NCBI GenBank assembly: GCA_030587505.1
Contig: JAUQYY010000275.1
Location: forward strand, 1-6,531
Origin: Candidatus Sigynarchaeota archaeon
Lineage (GTDB): Archaea > Asgardarchaeota > Jordarchaeia > Jordarchaeales > Jordarchaeaceae
Direction: 5' to 3'
Length of the DNA: 6,531 nt
The translations under genes were made by a program, and so were the position numbers. This document shows, piece by piece, positions 5,901 to 6,531 of this stretch. Positions within the stretch are counted from its first letter, which is position 1; every line of letters starts with the position of its first letter. The notes beneath the pieces are model-generated. The model saw only the letters and a list, made by a program, of their open reading frames with translations. It had not been told where the DNA came from and ran no database searches.

Positions 5901-6119
5901 TTAATTCATGATTGCTTGTTTCAGTTTTTCAGCGAGGGTTTTTGTTAGTAGTTTGCTGATGTTTGAGATTTCGAGTCCTATGACCTCCCCTTTCTTGTTG
6001 TATTCGACGCGGAGGTTTTCTTTGATCTCTTCCGAGTCTATGCCTTCCCCCTCTCGCAGAGAGATGTACAGGATGTCTACGTCTTCATCGTACCACATTT
6101 TTATTTTATTTTTACCCAT
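5901..6119 (-). CDS. DUF2283 small protein, probable antitoxin-like partner
   Basis: A 72-residue protein with the compact DUF2283 pattern: KMWYDEDVDILYISLREGE (7-25), that is a strand, D-x-D-x-L-Y-I and an L-R-E-G turn, then SEEI (29-32), LRVEYNKKGEVIGLEISNIS (36-55) and a short C-terminal helix. No DNA-binding or catalytic motif is apparent. The start at 6119 is fixed by GGAGG (6127-6131) 7 bases upstream; the internal Met 8 lacks such a site. Its 5' end overlaps by 19 bases the last codons of a degraded DUF4258-like frame on the same strand, which suggests translational coupling. From memory, DUF2283 genes are often found next to DUF4258-type genes; the antitoxin role is inference from that pairing and is unproven. 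Confidence 0.85.
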   Translation of the reverse strand: MGKNKIKMWYDEDVDILYISLREGEGIDSEEIKENLRVEYNKKGEVIGLEISNISKLLTKTLAEKLKQAIMN

Positions 6120-6126
6120 CTTCTTG

Positions 6127-6131
6127 CCTCC
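6127..6131 (-). promoter_or_regulatory. Ribosome binding site of the DUF2283 gene
   Basis: GGAGG on the - strand, 7 bases before ATG 6119, embedded in the last codons of the upstream toxin-like frame. It is the strongest Shine-Dalgarno site in the window and decides the start. Confidence 0.65.
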
Positions 6132-6366
6132 TTTTTTCTGATTTCTTTTTTAATGTTTTTACACAGATAAACGGTTATGACTTTATTACTTCTTCCTGCG
6201 TATAGACTACGACAAGGTTTGTTGAAACATTTTCAATCTCAACTTTCGCAATGTTTATCATATTCTTAGTTTGTAAATCGTAGAAAATAGAGTTCGGATT
6301 TTTTTAGAGTCTTCTCTATATCTTCTTTTTAACTCTACGGGTATCGTCAACTTAAGGTTTATTTTT

Positions 6367-6428
6367 GGAGGAGTTCCCCGGCTTCTAGTTATGATATGCA
6401 TAAACTTTGAAAGATATAGAACTCCTCC
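6367..6428. repeat. 10-bp perfect inverted repeat around the head-to-head starts
   Basis: GGAGGAGTTC (6367-6376) and GAACTCCTCC (6419-6428) are exact reverse complements separated by 42 bases. They enclose the TATA-like ATGCATAAAC stretch and ATG 6401 on the - strand. In a - strand transcript the GGAGGAG arm looks like a ribosome site and would be paired away. It could equally be an operator for autoregulation of the toxin-type operon. A repeat of this size can occur by chance in a window this long. Confidence 0.4.
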
Positions 6429-6432
6429 GGAG
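6429..6432 (+). promoter_or_regulatory. Ribosome binding site of the right-edge gene
   Basis: GGAG is 6 bases before ATG 6439. It favours ATG 6439 over the in-frame ATG 6391, whose nearest G-rich site (GGAGG, 6367-6371) is about 19 bases away. Confidence 0.35.
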
Positions 6433-6438
6433 ATCATC

Positions 6439-6531
6439 ATGCCCCCTAATTTATCTCTTGGGTTTAGGCTGAGCCTCCGCGACGTGAAGGAGCACCCCCC
6501 GGACGAGTGGTGCTCGAGCGAGCACGCACCT
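6439..6531 (+). CDS. Possible 5' end of an unidentified gene running off the window
   Basis: From ATG 6439 the frame stays open for 31 codons to the window edge, reading MPPNLSLGFRLSLRD then VKEHPPDEWCSSEHAP. Codons in the second half are G/C-rich at the third position, like the M20 gene and unlike the A/T-rich toxin-like locus to its left. A GGAG site precedes the ATG by 6 bases, and an A/T box (GCATAAAC, near 6398-6405) lies at a plausible promoter distance. The frame is also open leftward to 6277, so ATG 6391 is an alternative start, though it would overlap the opposite-strand gene. I do not recognise the product, and too little is visible to assign a domain. Chance openness over 93 bases is possible. 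Confidence 0.42.
   Translation, partial: MPPNLSLGFRLSLRDVKEHPPDEWCSSEHAP

Larger units (their letters stand above)
6101..6440 (-). pseudogene. Frame-broken DUF4258-like (toxin-type) gene
   Basis: No single frame covers this gene, but four pieces join into one sensible small protein. Piece 1, from ATG 6440 or ATG 6401, reads ...KINLKLTIPVELK to the A5 run (6326-6330). Removing one A gives KEDIEKTLK to the A7 run (6299-6305). Removing one A there gives NPNSIFYDLQTKNMINIAKV and then STNLVVVYTQEEVI. Adding one A at 6182-6184 gives KVITVYLCKNIKKEIRKKEA and a TAA at 6101-6103. The NPxxIFYD, LVVVYTQEE and KVITVYLCKN blocks match the helix-NPD/YYD-VVVY-VITVY layout I associate with DUF4258-type small proteins. 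Repaired length is about 99 residues (from 6401) or 112 (from 6440). The repaired end overlaps the DUF2283 start by 19 bases. Either a decayed toxin or assembly errors at A runs would explain it. Piece 1 alone is an open frame of 60 codons (6258-6440), which could be mistaken for a gene. Confidence 0.62.

Noticed and set aside
6258..6440. A stand-alone 60-residue protein on the - strand
   Set aside because: Its last 20 residues do not resemble a protein end, and the neighbouring frames continue a coherent toxin-like protein. It is better read as the first piece of a broken gene.

Overview
The window looks archaeal. The evidence is a eukaryote-like (Rab/Ras-type) small GTPase in a compact genome, A/T-rich TATA-like boxes about 20-25 bases ahead of plausible transcript starts instead of bacterial -35/-10 pairs, strong GGAGG/GAGGTG ribosome binding sites, and T-rich tracts after genes. 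The lineage cannot be fixed from this sequence. Bathyarchaeia-, Hadarchaeia- or Asgard-like archaea would fit, but that is inference. No rRNA, tRNA, CRISPR array or insertion sequence was seen.

Layout, left to right. (1) A Rab/Ras-like GTPase on + (to 707), whose true N-terminus lies upstream of any ordinary start codon in its frame. (2) An ADP-ribose-binding macro-domain protein on + (966-1496), meeting tail to tail, 14 bases apart, (3) an AAG/MPG-type alkyladenine DNA glycosylase on - (1511-2083). (4) A DUF4139-domain protein on - (2432-4174). Its C-terminal coiled coil is cut off by a one-base frameshift, and a further 91 codons of coiled coil, with one nonsense codon, remain readable down to 2160. 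(5) An 89-base divergent promoter region with one AT box midway between the two starts. (6) An intact M20 zinc peptidase/deacylase on + (4264-5556). (7) A 344-base convergent spacer with a hairpin plus T-run. (8) A small DUF2283 protein on - (5901-6119). (9) Upstream of it and overlapping it, a gene for a DUF4258-like toxin-type protein, readable only by repairing three single-base indels in A runs (6101-6440). (10) The probable 5' end of a + strand gene running out of the window from 6439.

How the genes may work together. The macro-domain protein and the alkyladenine glycosylase both belong to damage or modification reversal, but they are convergent and not one operon. The DUF4139 gene and the glycosylase run the same way and could share a transcript. 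The DUF4258-like/DUF2283 pair has the size, order and overlap of a toxin-antitoxin operon whose toxin reading frame is now broken.

The most notable point is that three of the eight loci (GTPase N-terminus, DUF4139 C-terminus, toxin-like gene) carry apparent frame breaks, while the other complete genes are clean. This means either real gene decay at selected loci or indel errors in the assembly. Read mapping would settle it.
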